Of a stretch of 64,000 bases of DNA, positions 52,666 to 64,000 are shown piece after piece. Below the pieces are notes generated by a model. It did no database searches. It was not told where the DNA came from and worked only from the letters and a program-made list of their open reading frames with translations. The stretch covers positions 19,929 to 83,928 of the forward strand of contig NZ_NWUO01000016.1 of assembly GCF_002895925.1 (NCBI RefSeq), written 5' to 3'. Positions within the stretch are counted from its first letter, which is position 1, and every line of letters starts with the position of its first letter. This DNA comes from Mixta theicola (GTDB lineage: Bacteria > Pseudomonadota > Gammaproteobacteria > Enterobacterales > Enterobacteriaceae). The translations under genes and the position numbers were made by a program.

Positions 52666-53631
52666 TTACAGCACACGCCCAAGCGTCTGGCGCAGATGCG
52701 CGCCGGCGCCCAGCAGCCCTGGCTGATCGTGCTTGATCATATATACCGGAATGTCATGCACGTAGTCGTGGAAGCGGCCCTTGTCTTCAAACGCGGCGCG
52801 GAAGCCGGAGGCTTTAAAGAACTCAAGGAAGCGCGGCACAATACCGCCAGCGATATAAACGCCGCCAAAAGTGCCCAACGTGAGCGCCAGGTTACCGCCG
52901 AAGCGTCCCATAATCACGCAGAACAGCGACAGCGCGCGGCGGCAGTCGATGCAGCTATCGGCCAGCGCACGTTCAGAAACGTCTTTTGGCTTCAGGTTTT
53001 CCGGCTCGCGCTTGTCAGATTTAACAATGGCGCGATAAAGGTTAACCAGACCGGCGCCTGACAAGACGCGCTCTGCCGAAACGTGGCCCAGCTCTTCACG
53101 CAGCACGCGCAGAATGAGATCTTCCTCCACGCTGTTCGGCGCAAAATCGACGTGTCCGCCTTCGCCCGGCAGGCTAACCCAGCGGCGATCGACATGGACC
53201 AGATGCGCCACGCCAAGGCCGGTGCCCGCGCCATAAACGGCGATGGGTTTGTCTTTTACCGCTGAACCGCCGCCAAACTGGATAACATCCTTTTCCGTCA
53301 GCATCGGGATAGCCATAGAAACTGCGGTAAAATCGTTAATGATTTCCAGATGGTCAAATGCCAGGCTGGCTTTCAGCGCTTTGGTAGAGAACGCCCAGTC
53401 ATGGTTGGTCATTTCTACCCAGTCTTCGGTAATCGGACAGGCGATGGCGATACATCCATCTTTTATATCCTGCTGCTGTTCTTCCAGAAACAGACGAATC
53501 ACCTCTTCCAGACTGCGATGCTCTGAGGTGGAATAGGTCATTACCTGAGAAATCAGGCCGGTTTCTGTTTCACACAGCGCCAGGCGCGCGTTGGTACCGC
53601 CAACGTCACCCACCAAAGCGTATTTAGTCAT
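52666..53631 (-). CDS. glk: Glucokinase
   Basis: Glk phosphorylates free glucose with ATP. The 321-residue product has the phosphate-1 motif [16 protein letters not shown], the sugar-binding [28 protein letters not shown], and [12 protein letters not shown]. The start at 53631 (MTKYALVGD) is by homology. Convergent with ypdB, as in E. coli where glk also follows this region. Confidence 0.96.
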   Translation of the reverse strand: MTKYALVGDVGGTNARLALCETETGLISQVMTYSTSEHRSLEEVIRLFLEEQQQDIKDGCIAIACPITEDWVEMTNHDWAFSTKALKASLAFDHLEIINDFTAVSMAIPMLTEKDVIQFGGGSAVKDKPIAVYGAGTGLGVAHLVHVDRRWVSLPGEGGHVDFAPNSVEEDLILRVLREELGHVSAERVLSGAGLVNLYRAIVKSDKREPENLKPKDVSERALADSCIDCRRALSLFCVIMGRFGGNLALTLGTFGGVYIAGGIVPRFLEFFKASGFRAAFEDKGRFHDYVHDIPVYMIKHDQPGLLGAGAHLRQTLGRVL

Positions 53632-53786
53632 TATTCTGCTGCTCCGCTTATATCGATTCACTACGGGACACTATAAATTTCCCCCGGTAAAACAACAACG
53701 CTCATCAAAACGAAAGCGCTTTACCAAATTGCCCGATACCATAACCGTGAAAGCCGATGCTGAACAGCACCATCTTTCTGAAATCA

Positions 53787-55513
<1,727 letters not shown>

Positions 55514-55591
55514 TTATGTCACGATGTGGCAAGCGCACGTTACGCCTGAGGATTTTTCTGTAATTGCGATGCGCCCCGCGCCTTTCCTCCT

Positions 55592-55607
55592 GTGTAAACG
55601 TATACAC
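55592..55607. promoter_or_regulatory. Near-palindrome upstream of the aldo-keto reductase gene
   Basis: GTGTAAACGTATACAC is a 16-bp near-palindrome 45 bp before the next start. It looks like an operator; the regulator is not identifiable. Confidence 0.3.
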
Positions 55608-55651
55608 TGCTAAGCTGCCTGTTTAACGCCTTATTTTTTCAGGGAACCGCC

Positions 55652-56641
55652 ATGCAATATCAACCCGCCGCTGAGCGTTATCAGCAGATGGAGTATCGTC
55701 GTTCTGGCCGCAGCGGCCTTAAGCTGCCCGCAATTTCCCTTGGGCTGTGGCATAACTTCGGCGACAGCACGCGCACAGACAATAGCCGCGCCCTGCTGCG
55801 TCACGCCTTTGACTGCGGCATTACGCATTTTGATCTGGCCAATAATTACGGCCCGCCGCCGGGTTCGGCGGAGGAAAATTTTGGCCGGATTTTACGGGAA
55901 GATTTTCACGCCTGGCGCGATGAGCTGATTATCTCGACCAAAGCGGGCTACACCATGTGGGATGGGCCGTACGGCGATTGGGGTTCGCGTAAATATCTGA
56001 TCTCCAGCCTCGATCAAAGCCTGAAGCGCATGGGGCTGGAATATGTCGATATTTTTTATCACCATCGGCCCGATCCGGAAACGCCGCTGGAAGAGACGAT
56101 GATGGCGCTGGATCAGGTGGTTCGTCAGGGCAAAGCGCTGTATGCCGCTATCTCTAACTATCCCGCCGGGCAGGCGGCGGCAGCGTTTAAAATTCTGCGC
56201 GAGTTGGGTACGCCGTGCCTGATCCATCAGCCGAAATACTCGCTGTTTGAGCGTCAGCCGGAAGAAGGCCTGTTGGATGTGCTGCAGCGCGTCGGCGTAG
56301 GCTGTATCGCCTTTTCACCGTTGGCCGGCGGCGTATTGACCGATCGCTATCTGCACGGCATACCGGAAGATTCCCGCGCCGCCAGCGGCAGCCGTTTTCT
56401 GACTGCCGGGCAGCTGACGGCAGATAAAATGCATAAGGTGCAGCAGCTCAACGCCATCGCGCAACGCCGTGGACAGAAACTGGCGCAAATGGCGCTGGCC
56501 TGGGTGCTGCGTCAGCCAGCAATGACCAGCGTGCTGATCGGCGCCAGCAAAACCAGCCAGATCGACGATGCGGTACAGATGCTGCAGCAAAGCCGCCTTA
56601 GCGCGGAAGAACTGCAGGAAATTGAGTCCCTGTTGCGTTAA
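55652..56641 (+). CDS. Aldo/keto reductase, YghZ/Gpr-like
   Basis: A 329-residue NADPH-dependent TIM-barrel reductase. Catalytic tetrad residues are visible: Asp in THFDLANNYGPP with Tyr in the same segment, Lys in IISTKAGYTMW, His in IFYHHRPDP. The sequence after GSAEENFGRILREDF is typical of the L-glyceraldehyde 3-phosphate reductase (YghZ) group. AGGGAA precedes the ATG. Divergent from ipdC. Confidence 0.85.
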   Translation: MQYQPAAERYQQMEYRRSGRSGLKLPAISLGLWHNFGDSTRTDNSRALLRHAFDCGITHFDLANNYGPPPGSAEENFGRILREDFHAWRDELIISTKAGYTMWDGPYGDWGSRKYLISSLDQSLKRMGLEYVDIFYHHRPDPETPLEETMMALDQVVRQGKALYAAISNYPAGQAAAAFKILRELGTPCLIHQPKYSLFERQPEEGLLDVLQRVGVGCIAFSPLAGGVLTDRYLHGIPEDSRAASGSRFLTAGQLTADKMHKVQQLNAIAQRRGQKLAQMALAWVLRQPAMTSVLIGASKTSQIDDAVQMLQQSRLSAEELQEIESLLR

Positions 56642-56787
56642 CCTCTCCTCTGGCTGCGGCAGCGCAGCCAGAAAAATCCCAATCCAGATTATCCTTAACT
56701 TTTTCAGAAACCCGCCGATGTTATGCCAGAGCTTTCTTTATATGCTGGCGCCACAGTGCTGCTGTTTGCGCACTGATAAGGAGAAAT

Positions 56788-57135
56788 ATGAAACGTGCCA
56801 TTATTTTTGCCGCTTTGCTGGCAAGCTTATCCCCTTTTGCTACACACACCGCACGGGCCGATAGCGCCACAATTACCCTGGCTCCAGGCGTGACGCTGCA
56901 ACTGGGCGATCGCGATCGCCACGGTCAATACTGGGATGGCGGACGCTGGCGCGACGGGCGCTGGTGGCACGATCGCTATGAGTGGCAGCAGGGCCGTTGG
57001 TGGCGTCATGAGCAATGGCGACGCCATCATGACTGGAAACGCCAGCAGTGGCAGCGTGAGCGGGATTGGCGACATCATGAGCGCGCCCGTGAACATGAAC
57101 ATCGTCGCTGGGAAAAACAACATCACCATGACTAA
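56788..57135 (+). CDS. ypeC: DUF2502 family periplasmic protein YpeC
   Basis: A 115-residue secreted protein: Sec signal peptide (MKRAIIFAALLASLSPFATHTARA), then ITLAPGVTLQLGDRDRHGQYWDGG and a tail extremely rich in Trp, His and Arg. It corresponds to E. coli YpeC, which also sits beside mntH. Function unknown. AAGGAG lies before the ATG. Confidence 0.88.
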   Translation: MKRAIIFAALLASLSPFATHTARADSATITLAPGVTLQLGDRDRHGQYWDGGRWRDGRWWHDRYEWQQGRWWRHEQWRRHHDWKRQQWQRERDWRHHERAREHEHRRWEKQHHHD

Positions 57136-57191
57136 TCGCCTGCCGCCCTTCAGCGGGCGGCCAGTAAAGTATGGTTCGATGATGGTTCTGT

Positions 57192-57226
57192 AAAAAAATA
57201 AGCGCCGTCGTTACGGCGCTTAGTTT
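57192..57226. terminator. Terminator between ypeC and mntH
   Basis: AAGCGCCGT-CGTT-ACGGCGCTT stem flanked by A tract and TTAGTTT, reaching the mntH stop codon. Works for convergent ypeC and mntH. Confidence 0.75.
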
Positions 57227-58476
57227 CAACCAGGGCCCAGCGCTTCCCCGATCAGCAGGTAAATATTCAGTGCGACTACCAGCGCGACAATCACCCAGCC
57301 TGCGATTTGCATGGCACGTGAGTTAGTCATATCTCCCATCAGCTCCTGCTTGCCGGTAAATACCAGCAGCGGTATCAGCGCCAGCGCAATACCAAAGCTC
57401 AACAGCACCTGACTCATGATCAGAATGCGCGTGGGATCCCAGCCCAACATGATGACCACAAAAGAAGGCAGCATGGTGATAGTCCGGCGCAGCCACAGCG
57501 GAATATAAAAGTGGATAAAGCCCTGCATCACTACCTGCCCCGCCAGCGTCCCGACAACCGTGGAGGAGAGACCCGCCGCGACCAGGCTTAGACCAAAGAC
57601 TAACGCCGCGGCATTGCCCAGCAAAGGCTTCAGCGTCAGGTAAGCCTGATCGAGATCCGCCACGCCGAAATGACCGTTGAAATGAAAGGCCGCCGCCGCC
57701 GTTGCCATCATCGCCAGATTAACAAAACCGGCAATGGTCATGGCAATCGCCACGTCCAGCTTGGTGGAGGAGTAACGCTCACTGCGCGAGCTGCCGCGTC
57801 CGCCATTTTGCGTCAGGGAAGAGTGCAGATAAATCACGTGCGGCATAATGGTTGCGCCCAGCACGCCCGCCGCGAGGTACACCGCGTCAGCCGACATCAG
57901 CGAAGGCAGCGCCATTCCGCGCACCAGCTCGCTCATTTGCGGCTGGGAAAAGAACAGCTCAACGATATAGGCGGCGGCAACAAACAGCAGCAGCCCACCG
58001 ATAACCAGTTCCAGCGGCTTTTGTCCGCGACTTTGCAGCATTAAAATTAAAAAGGTGGCGATGCCGGTAAGTACCGCGCCCTGTAACAGCGAGATACCCA
58101 GCAGCATTTTAAAACCGAGCGCGGCGCCGATAAACTCTGCCAGATCGGTCGCCATGGCGATAATTTCCGCCTGCACCCAGTAAAACCAAACTGCCGGGCG
58201 CGGAAAGCGATCGCGAATATGTTCAGCGAGATTTTTGCCGGTGGCGATGCCCAGCTTGGCGGACATCAGCTGGATAATCGTTGCCATAATATTGGCCCAT
58301 ACCACCACCCACAGCAGCTTATAGCCGTAGGATGCGCCCGCCTGAATATTGGTGGCAAAGTTACCAGGATCGATATAGCCAATTGCCGCAATAAAAGCCG
58401 GCCCCAGCAAAGCCAGCTTTATCTTACGGGCTCCGCGTGCTGCTCGTTCCGCGGTGCGGCTTTCTAACATAGTCAT
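57226..58476 (-). CDS. mntH: Proton-coupled manganese transporter MntH
   Basis: An Nramp-family Mn(II)/H+ symporter with 11 membrane segments. The metal-binding DPGN motif ([15 protein letters not shown]) in helix 1 and the MPH motif ([16 protein letters not shown]) in helix 6 are intact. At 416 residues it has normal length. An MntR-type box lies about 100 bp upstream. Divergent from nupC, as in E. coli. Confidence 0.96.
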   Translation of the reverse strand: MTMLESRTAERAARGARKIKLALLGPAFIAAIGYIDPGNFATNIQAGASYGYKLLWVVVWANIMATIIQLMSAKLGIATGKNLAEHIRDRFPRPAVWFYWVQAEIIAMATDLAEFIGAALGFKMLLGISLLQGAVLTGIATFLILMLQSRGQKPLELVIGGLLLFVAAAYIVELFFSQPQMSELVRGMALPSLMSADAVYLAAGVLGATIMPHVIYLHSSLTQNGGRGSSRSERYSSTKLDVAIAMTIAGFVNLAMMATAAAAFHFNGHFGVADLDQAYLTLKPLLGNAAALVFGLSLVAAGLSSTVVGTLAGQVVMQGFIHFYIPLWLRRTITMLPSFVVIMLGWDPTRILIMSQVLLSFGIALALIPLLVFTGKQELMGDMTNSRAMQIAGWVIVALVVALNIYLLIGEALGPG

Positions 58477-58830
58477 TATCCTGTCTGGAAGTTATGTTGC
58501 CCTTACAGCTTAAAGGGAGTTAAGCCCAGGTAAAATAGGGTTGTCGTTATCGCTGTGATAGCCCGCGCTATAAAGTATAGCAAAGGCTATATTTTTGTTC
58601 ACAATAGCCAACTGTTTAAAAAACATCAACCCACTAACTGTAGGCCAACCCGAAAATGTTAACAATACGGATGTGTTTTTTTTAATCAGTGTTACAGTTG
58701 TGATCGGACTGACTTTTCTGATGCGCGGTACGACAGGCAATTGTTATATTGTGGACTTGATCTCGTTTTTACGCTCGGTGTTACATAGAATACGCAGCGA
58801 AATATAACCTGCCTCAAATTTGGAGCATAC
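58477..58830. promoter_or_regulatory. mntH-nupC divergent control region
   Basis: 354 bp without a gene. Besides the MntR box, TGTGATCGGACTGACT (about 58695-58710) and TGTGGACTTGATC (58750 region) look like imperfect CRP half-site pairs in front of nupC, which is CRP/CytR controlled in E. coli. These CRP matches are weak. Confidence 0.45.
58574..58593. promoter_or_regulatory. MntR box upstream of mntH
   Basis: AGTATAGCAAAGGCTATATT is a palindrome matching the E. coli mntH MntR site (AACATAGC-AAAG-GCTATGTT) at most positions. MntR with Mn(II) should repress mntH. Confidence 0.8.
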
Positions 58831-60018
58831 ATGTCCCGCATTTTGCATTTTGTTCTGGCGCTGGTGGTGGTTACGTTACTGGCATTGCTGGTAAGCCACG
58901 ATCGTAAAAGTATCCGCGTCCGTTTTATCATACAGCTGTTGGTGATTGAGGTTCTGCTTGCCTGGTTCTTCCTTAACTCAGAAGCTGGCCTGGGATTCGT
59001 GAAAGGCTTTGCCGGCCTGTTTGATTATCTGCTGAAATACGCTGCTGAAGGGACCAACTTCGTATTCGGTGGGATGAATGATAAAGGTCTGGCGTTCTTC
59101 TTCCTGAATGTTCTCTGCCCTATCGTCTTTATCTCCGCCCTGATTGGTATTTTGCAGCATTTTCGCATTCTGCCTATCGTTATTCGCGCTATCGGCACGG
59201 TACTGTCGAAAGTCAACGGCATGGGCAAGCTGGAATCCTTTAACGCGGTCAGCTCACTGATTTTGGGACAGTCAGAAAACTTTATCGCCTATAAGGATAT
59301 TCTGGGTCAGATGTCGCAGCGCCGGATGTACACCATGGCCGCAACCGCGATGTCTACCGTCTCCATGTCTATCGTGGGGGCCTATATGACTATGCTGCAG
59401 CCTAAATATGTGGTGGCCGCGCTGGTGCTGAATATGTTCAGTACCTTTGTCGTGCTGTCATTGATTAACCCTTATCGTATCGATAGCGAAGAAGATTTAC
59501 AGCTGAACGACCTGCATAAAGACCAAAGCTTCTTTGAGATGCTGGGCGAATATATTCTTGCCGGTTTCCGCGTGGCGATTATCGTTGCGGCGATGCTGAT
59601 TGGCTTTATTGCGCTGATTTCCGGAATTAACGCACTGTTTGACGCTATTTTCGGCATCAGCTTCCAGGGCGTGCTGGGCTACGTCTTCTTCCCCTTCGCC
59701 TGGGTGATGGGCGTACCTGCCAGCGAAGCGCTGCAGGTTGGCAGTATTATGGCGACCAAGCTGGTTTCCAATGAGTTTGTGGCCATGATGGATCTGCAAA
59801 AAATTGCCGGACATCTTTCTCCACGCGGTGAAGGCATTCTTTCAGTGTTCCTGGTCTCTTTTGCTAACTTCTCTTCTATCGGTATCGTTGCTGGTGCGAT
59901 CAAAGGTTTGCATGAGGAACAGGGCAACGTGGTGTCACGCTTTGGCCTGAAGCTGCTGTATGGCTCTACGCTGGTCAGCGTGTTGTCTGCTTCCATTGCC
60001 GGGCTGGTGCTTTCCTGA
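58831..60018 (+). CDS. nupC: Nucleoside permease NupC
   Basis: A concentrative nucleoside transporter (H+ symport) of 395 residues. Conserved features are [14 protein letters not shown] in the substrate site, NEFVAMMDL and [17 protein letters not shown]. About ten membrane segments. It is followed 16 bp later by a strong terminator. Confidence 0.96.
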   Translation: MSRILHFVLALVVVTLLALLVSHDRKSIRVRFIIQLLVIEVLLAWFFLNSEAGLGFVKGFAGLFDYLLKYAAEGTNFVFGGMNDKGLAFFFLNVLCPIVFISALIGILQHFRILPIVIRAIGTVLSKVNGMGKLESFNAVSSLILGQSENFIAYKDILGQMSQRRMYTMAATAMSTVSMSIVGAYMTMLQPKYVVAALVLNMFSTFVVLSLINPYRIDSEEDLQLNDLHKDQSFFEMLGEYILAGFRVAIIVAAMLIGFIALISGINALFDAIFGISFQGVLGYVFFPFAWVMGVPASEALQVGSIMATKLVSNEFVAMMDLQKIAGHLSPRGEGILSVFLVSFANFSSIGIVAGAIKGLHEEQGNVVSRFGLKLLYGSTLVSVLSASIAGLVLS

Positions 60019-60034
60019 TCGCCTCAGCTACGAT

Positions 60035-60063
60035 AAAAAACCGGGCCTGGCCCGGTTTTTTTA
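60035..60063 (+). terminator. Terminator of nupC
   Basis: AAAAAACCGGGCC-TGGCCCGGTTTTTTT, GC stem with T tract 16 bp after the nupC stop. Confidence 0.9.
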
Positions 60064-60094
60064 TGCGCGCGGTTAAGGCATTTAAACAGACGGC

Positions 60095-60194
60095 GATAAG
60101 CAGATAAGCAGATAAGCAGATAAGCAGATAAGCAGATAAGCAGATAAGCAGATAAGCAGATAAGCAGATAAGCAGATAAGCAGATAAGCAGATA
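60095..60194. repeat. Tandem 8-bp repeat (GATAAGCA)12
   Basis: Twelve exact copies of GATAAGCA from 60095 to 60190 followed by a partial GATA. No mismatch among the copies. It lies between the nupC terminator and a tRNA-Ala gene, outside any supported gene. It is a probable variable-number locus (slipped-strand). Confidence 0.97.
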
Positions 60195-60236
60195 ATAACA
60201 ACTGGAAAGAAAGAGAAAGTAAAACCGAAAGGAAAA

Positions 60237-60312
<76 letters not shown>

Positions 60313-60354
60313 ACATCAGATGATTACCGTTACCAAACCTGTTGGGATAAGATT

Positions 60355-60430
<76 letters not shown>

Positions 60431-60851
60431 ATACCGGATAATCGTGTCGTGTTGACGGAGCGCATGATATGAAACCGCCTCCAGGGTGTCAACGGCAAAT
60501 TCAAAAACTGTGTTTGATCGCTGAAAAAGACGTCAAACGGGATTTAACCTCGCCAGCGTTCAGGACCATTACTACCAGATAATCTTCCTTAAAATGCGCT
60601 TCTGACTGCTGACTATCACGTGGGTTGCCGTTGCGGAAAGATTTATTACTGGCTGGACCTGCCAACATCCGCTCCGTTGTTAATTTTGCGTTAATGTATT
60701 TATAAAATGTTGCTTGTTATTGTTAATCTGCTATGCAAAACTTCGCGCGCTAATTAATTTATTGGTTGATCGAATCCGCCCTGGCTGCGTCCTGCCGCCG
60801 ACGAGAAGCGAAAGCCACCATCCCTCTTTTTTGACTAACACCAGAGCTATT
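60431..60851. other. Intergenic region between tRNA-Ala genes and the FNT gene
   Basis: 421 bp with no gene. The left end holds the tRNA promoter; the AT-rich right part (60680-60770) probably holds the promoter of the channel gene. Nothing else recognised. Confidence 0.5.
60464..60492 (-). promoter_or_regulatory. Promoter of the tRNA-Ala operon
   Basis: On the reverse strand TTGACA, 17 bp, TATCAT, then a GC-rich discriminator GCGCTCC typical of stringently controlled stable RNA promoters. Confidence 0.8.
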
Positions 60852-61640
60852 ATGTCCTTGCATTCACCTAAAGAAATCGCTGCCATTGCTATTCAGTCTG
60901 GCGTGGCGAAAAGCCGTCTCTCCATTTCATCCCTGTTAATTCTTGGCTTTATGGCTGGCGCATTTATTGCGACCGGTTTTCTGCTCGATCTACACGTGAT
61001 TAATAAGCTGCCAGCGGACTGGGGTTCTTTCGGCGGCTTCCTTGGCGCTGCCGTCTTCCCGGTTGGCCTGATCCTGACTATTCTTGCCGGTGGCGAGCTG
61101 CTGACCGGCAATATGCTGGCGTTACCTATTGCCTGGTTCGCCCGCCAGGTAAGCGGCTTCAGCGTACTGCGTAATTGGTTCTGGGTCACCATCGCTAACT
61201 TTATCGGCAGCGTGGCCGTTGCCTGGTTTTTTGGTCATGTTCTTGGCATGACCGAAGGCGATTACCTGAATAAAACCGTGGCGATCGCCACTGCAAAAGT
61301 TAATGCAGATTTTATGCACGCTTTTATCTCCGGCATCGGCTGTAACTGGCTGGTCTGCCTTGCCATCTGGCTGGCCTTCGCCAGTAAAGATATGGTAGGC
61401 AAAATCTTCGGCGCCTGGTTCCCGGTGATGGCATTTGTGGCTATCGGCTTTCAGCACGTGGTTGCCAATATGTTTATCGTTCCGGCGGCGATCTTTGCCG
61501 GTCAGCTTAGCTGGGCCGAATATGTGCCGAACTTTATCGCCGTCTTTCTTGGCAATGGCGTTGGCGGTGCGGTTTTCGTCGGTCTCGCCTACTTCCTCGC
61601 TTTCCGTCCTGCTGTAGAAAGCGCCACAACTTCACGTTGA
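60852..61640 (+). CDS. Formate/nitrite transporter family channel
   Basis: A 262-residue FNT channel with six membrane segments and two re-entrant loops: FPVGLILTILAGGELLTGNMLALPIAW (first, with the family AGxELxTGN pattern) and GIGCNWLVCLAIWLAFASKDM (second). GFQHVVANMFIVP carries the pore histidine. It is closer to FocA/FdhC-type proteins than YfdC (22292). ATG 60852 is chosen since upstream codons lack homology. Whether it moves formate, nitrite or hydrosulfide cannot be told. Confidence 0.88.
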   Translation: MSLHSPKEIAAIAIQSGVAKSRLSISSLLILGFMAGAFIATGFLLDLHVINKLPADWGSFGGFLGAAVFPVGLILTILAGGELLTGNMLALPIAWFARQVSGFSVLRNWFWVTIANFIGSVAVAWFFGHVLGMTEGDYLNKTVAIATAKVNADFMHAFISGIGCNWLVCLAIWLAFASKDMVGKIFGAWFPVMAFVAIGFQHVVANMFIVPAAIFAGQLSWAEYVPNFIAVFLGNGVGGAVFVGLAYFLAFRPAVESATTSR

Positions 61641-61765
61641 TCTAACCTGTCCTCTGCCCGCGGGCGGTGGACATAACCTTTTCCGTTAGTGAGCTACGTT
61701 AGTTAATCGCGTGACGTTTTCATGTAATATATTTGCCTGTTGCTTAAGTTTACAGGGAATGAAAC

Positions 61766-62119
61766 GTGAAAGAGGAATGGTTAACGCCGGATGAGCTTGC
61801 CCAACGGACAGGCTATACGCGTCAGACAATCAACAAATGGATTAAGCGCGAGCACTGGATAACGAAGCCCAAGCCCGGCGTACAAGGTGGTAAAGCGCGC
61901 GTGGTAAAAATCGATGAAAGGGTAACGGCCTTTCTGGACGATACGCGCCATGCTGCGGAACCGGCTGGCGCCTATCTGGCAAGATCCAATACGCTGTCCG
62001 CGCTGCTGAGTTCTTTTGTTCAACAGATGACAACGCAAGAACAGGAAGACCTGGAAAAATGGCTGCTGCGTGAAGGTGTTAAAGGACTTCTTCAGCGGCT
62101 GGACATTGACAGCAAGTAA
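61766..62119 (+). CDS. yfeC: Putative DNA-binding regulator YfeC
   Basis: A 117-residue DUF1323 protein with an N-terminal MerR/excisionase-like helix-turn-helix (LTPDELAQRTGYTRQTINKWIKREHW) and a C-terminal helical part (EKWLLREGVKGLLQRL). It matches E. coli YfeC, which lies next to gltX there too. Start is GTG. Confidence 0.9.
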   Translation: MKEEWLTPDELAQRTGYTRQTINKWIKREHWITKPKPGVQGGKARVVKIDERVTAFLDDTRHAAEPAGAYLARSNTLSALLSSFVQQMTTQEQEDLEKWLLREGVKGLLQRLDIDSK

Positions 62120-62151
62120 AAAAAACCGGAAGCATGCTTCCGGTTTTTTTA
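62119..62151. terminator. Bidirectional terminator between yfeC and gltX
   Basis: AAAAAAACCGGAAGC-AT-GCTTCCGGTTTTTTT directly at the yfeC stop, with A and T tracts on both sides. Confidence 0.9.
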
Positions 62152-62168
62152 TGTCTCGCGAAAGGGAT

Positions 62169-63584
62169 TTAGCCCTGAGCTTCACGCTCGCTAATAAAGG
62201 TCAGCGCTTTTTCAATACGCGCCACGGCACGGGAACGGCCGATCGCCTGCACCGTCACGTCCAGCGCCGGTGACTGCCCTGCTCCGGTTACCGCCACGCG
62301 CAGCGGCATCCCCACCTTGCCCATGCCCACTTCCAGCTCGTCTGCCGTCGCCTGAATAGCATGATGAATATTTTCCGCCGTCCAGTCGCTAATGGCCGCC
62401 AGTTTATCACGCACCGCTTCCAGCGGCTGACGCGCAACCGGGCGCAGATGTTTTTTCGCTGCATCCGCATCAAAGGTCTCGAAGTCTTCATAGAAATAGC
62501 GGCAGCTGGTGGCCATTTCTTTCAGCGTTTTACAACGTTCGCCAAGCAGCTTCACCAGCTGCGCCAGTTCAGGACCGGTACGGGTATCGATTTGCGCCTG
62601 CTCAATGTGCCATTGCAGATGCGTAGCGACATATTCCGGCGGCAGACTATTAATGTAGTGATGGTTCAGCCACTGCAGCTTCTCGGTGTTGAAAGCGCTG
62701 GCGGATTTGCTGACCGCATCCAGAGAAAACAGCTGTTTCATCTCTTCAATCGTGAAAATCTCCTGATCGCCGTGGGACCAGCCCAGACGCACCAGATAGT
62801 TAAGTAGCGCTTCCGGCAGATAGCCATCGTCACGATACTGCATTACGCCTACTGCGCCGTGACGCTTGGAGAGCTTTTTCCCATCGTCGCCCAGGATCAT
62901 GGAAACGTGCGCGTACACCGGCACCTGCGCGCCGATCGCCTGCAGAATATTAATCTGACGCGGCGTGTTATTGATATGGTCTTCGCCACGGATCACATGG
63001 GTGATGCCCATATCCCAGTCATCGATTACCACACAGAAGTTATAGGTCGGCGAGCCATCGGTACGACGAATAATCAGATCGTCCAGCTCCTGATTACTGA
63101 ATTCGATCGGGCCACGGATCCGATCGTCAAACACCACGGAACCTTCCTGCGGGTTACAAAAACGCACCACGTGCGGTTCATTATCAGCATGATGTTCATG
63201 GCTGTCACGGCAGCGACCGTCGTAGCGCGGTTTTTCTCCGTTCGCCATTTGCGTTTCGCGCAGCTGCTCCAGACGTTCTTTAGAGCAGTAGCATTTATAG
63301 GCCGTACCCGCTTCCAGCATCTCGTCAATCACCGCGTTGTAGCGATCGAAACGTTTGGTCTGATAATACGGACCCTCATCCCAGTCCAGATTCAGCCAGT
63401 TCATGCCATCCATAATGGCATCGATGGCCTGCTGCGTGGAGCGTTCCAAATCGGTATCTTCAATGCGCAGGACAAATTCACCGCCGTGATTACGAGCAAA
63501 CAGCCAGGAATAGAGCGCGGTACGAGCGCCGCCAACGTGTAGATAGCCGGTCGGACTGGGCGCGAAACGGGTTTTGATTTTCAT
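62169..63584 (-). CDS. gltX: Glutamyl-tRNA synthetase
   Basis: Class I aminoacyl-tRNA synthetase charging tRNA-Glu. HIGH-type motif is [10 protein letters not shown] (residues 10-19), KMSKS-type is KLSKRHG (about 237-243). A cysteine/histidine cluster ([15 protein letters not shown]) corresponds to the zinc site of the E. coli enzyme. 471 residues. The start at 63584 ([13 protein letters not shown]) is by homology. Upstream lies the divergent tRNA-Val array, as in E. coli. Confidence 0.97.
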   Translation of the reverse strand: MKIKTRFAPSPTGYLHVGGARTALYSWLFARNHGGEFVLRIEDTDLERSTQQAIDAIMDGMNWLNLDWDEGPYYQTKRFDRYNAVIDEMLEAGTAYKCYCSKERLEQLRETQMANGEKPRYDGRCRDSHEHHADNEPHVVRFCNPQEGSVVFDDRIRGPIEFSNQELDDLIIRRTDGSPTYNFCVVIDDWDMGITHVIRGEDHINNTPRQINILQAIGAQVPVYAHVSMILGDDGKKLSKRHGAVGVMQYRDDGYLPEALLNYLVRLGWSHGDQEIFTIEEMKQLFSLDAVSKSASAFNTEKLQWLNHHYINSLPPEYVATHLQWHIEQAQIDTRTGPELAQLVKLLGERCKTLKEMATSCRYFYEDFETFDADAAKKHLRPVARQPLEAVRDKLAAISDWTAENIHHAIQATADELEVGMGKVGMPLRVAVTGAGQSPALDVTVQAIGRSRAVARIEKALTFISEREAQG

Positions 63585-63810
63585 TGAGCTTGCCTTAGTG
63601 CGCAGATTTTCTGCGGAATGACAGAAAAGATGATTTTCATGCATTGTTTAAGTGCGCATATTCTATCATCTGCCCCTGATTCCTCAACGGCAAACCCGGT
63701 GTTGATGCGGCATGCTGCTGAATTTTCATGCGCCCGGATGCTCGTTTCGGCTAAAAGCGCGACACGCTGCCTAATTTTAAGACGAACAAACATTTTCGTT
63801 TTAAAAAGCG

Positions 63811-63838
63811 TTGACTCGATGCCAACTCTCCCTATAAT
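63811..63838 (+). promoter_or_regulatory. Promoter of the tRNA-Val operon
   Basis: TTGACT, 16 bp, TATAAT, followed by the GC-rich discriminator GCGACTCC and 17 bp to the first tRNA. Confidence 0.85.
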
Positions 63839-63855
63839 GCGACTCCACACAGCGG

Positions 63856-63931
63856 GGGTGATTAGCTCAGTTGGTAGAGCACCTCCCTTACAAGGAGGGG
63901 GTCGGCGGTTCGAGCCCGTCATCACCCACCA
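63856..63931 (+). tRNA. valU: tRNA-Val (anticodon UAC)
   Basis: 76 nt with encoded CCA; acceptor GGGTGAT/ATCACCC, anticodon loop CTTACAA, T-arm GGCGGTTCGAGCCCGTC. It is the first gene of the array corresponding to E. coli valU-valX-valY-lysV. Confidence 0.96.
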
Positions 63932-63972
63932 TCTTTAAGATGGCCCGCAGTGTAAGACAGATGATAAAAGAT

Positions 63973-64000
63973 GGGTGATTAGCTCAGTTGGTAGAGCACC
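63973..64000 (+). tRNA. tRNA-Val, 5' part cut by the window edge
   Basis: The last 28 bases, GGGTGATTAGCTCAGTTGG onward, are identical to the start of the preceding tRNA-Val, 41 bp after its end. The anticodon is outside the window; valine is inferred from identity and E. coli synteny. Confidence 0.85.

Overview
The window is chromosomal DNA from a gamma-proteobacterium of the order Enterobacterales, most likely Erwiniaceae (Pantoea, Mixta or Erwinia-like). Many products align almost residue for residue with Escherichia coli proteins (MnmC, AroC, PrmB, FadI/J, AlaC, YpdA/B, Glk, MntH, NupC, GltX) and the gene order follows the E. coli backbone fabB-mnmC-yfc genes-aroC-prmB-smrB-sixA-fadJI-fadL-mlaA-yfdC-argW and later ypdK-alaC-ypdAB-glk-ypeC-mntH-nupC-alaXW-yfeC-gltX-valU. 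The genus is an inference: the stand-alone ccmABCDEFGHI operon behind mlaA and an ipdC locus fit a plant-associated Erwiniaceae member.

Layout. 1-22 kb is core genome: the end of fabB with FabR/FadR-like sites, mnmC, the prmB-aroC-mepA-yfcA-epmC-yfcL block, smrB, sixA, the fadIJ beta-oxidation operon and fadL (both with FadR-like operators), mlaA, and a complete nine-gene cytochrome c maturation operon. A 121-bp structured intergenic element occurs twice here (2296 and 14133), with compensatory base changes in its outer stem.

23.3-34 kb is an accessory island directly behind tRNA-Arg(CCU), a classical integration site. It is the collapsed remains of a type VI secretion cluster. tssB, a 5' stub of tssC joined to the 3' end of vgrG, a large effector gene, a tandem array of SUMF1-like lipoprotein genes (one intact, one frameshifted, one 24-codon stub), PAAR, a chimera of a PAAR-linked membrane protein with TssG, tssJ, tssE and a vasL-like gene are left. 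Most apparatus genes (tssK, L, M, F, H, hcp, most of tssC) are absent. A helicase C-terminal fragment and what may be the first codons of an integrase are also embedded in it.

35-48 kb is variable metabolism and transport: yhjX, preceded by a direct repeat that fits the YpdB site, an SMP-30 lactonase, a bglG-bglF-bglA operon with two antiterminator/terminator modules, small lipoproteins, a UspA protein, and a two-gene MFS/HlyD efflux pump divergent from a frameshifted IclR regulator.

48-64 kb returns to backbone: ypdK, alaC, ypdAB, glk, a frameshifted ipdC, an aldo-keto reductase, ypeC, mntH with an MntR box, nupC, a 12-copy 8-bp tandem repeat, two tRNA-Ala(GGC), a formate/nitrite-family channel, yfeC, gltX and the start of a tRNA-Val array.

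Four independent single-base frameshifts (near 27.6, 29.5, 45.3 and 54.9 kb) could be real decay or uncorrected sequencing indels; raw reads would decide.
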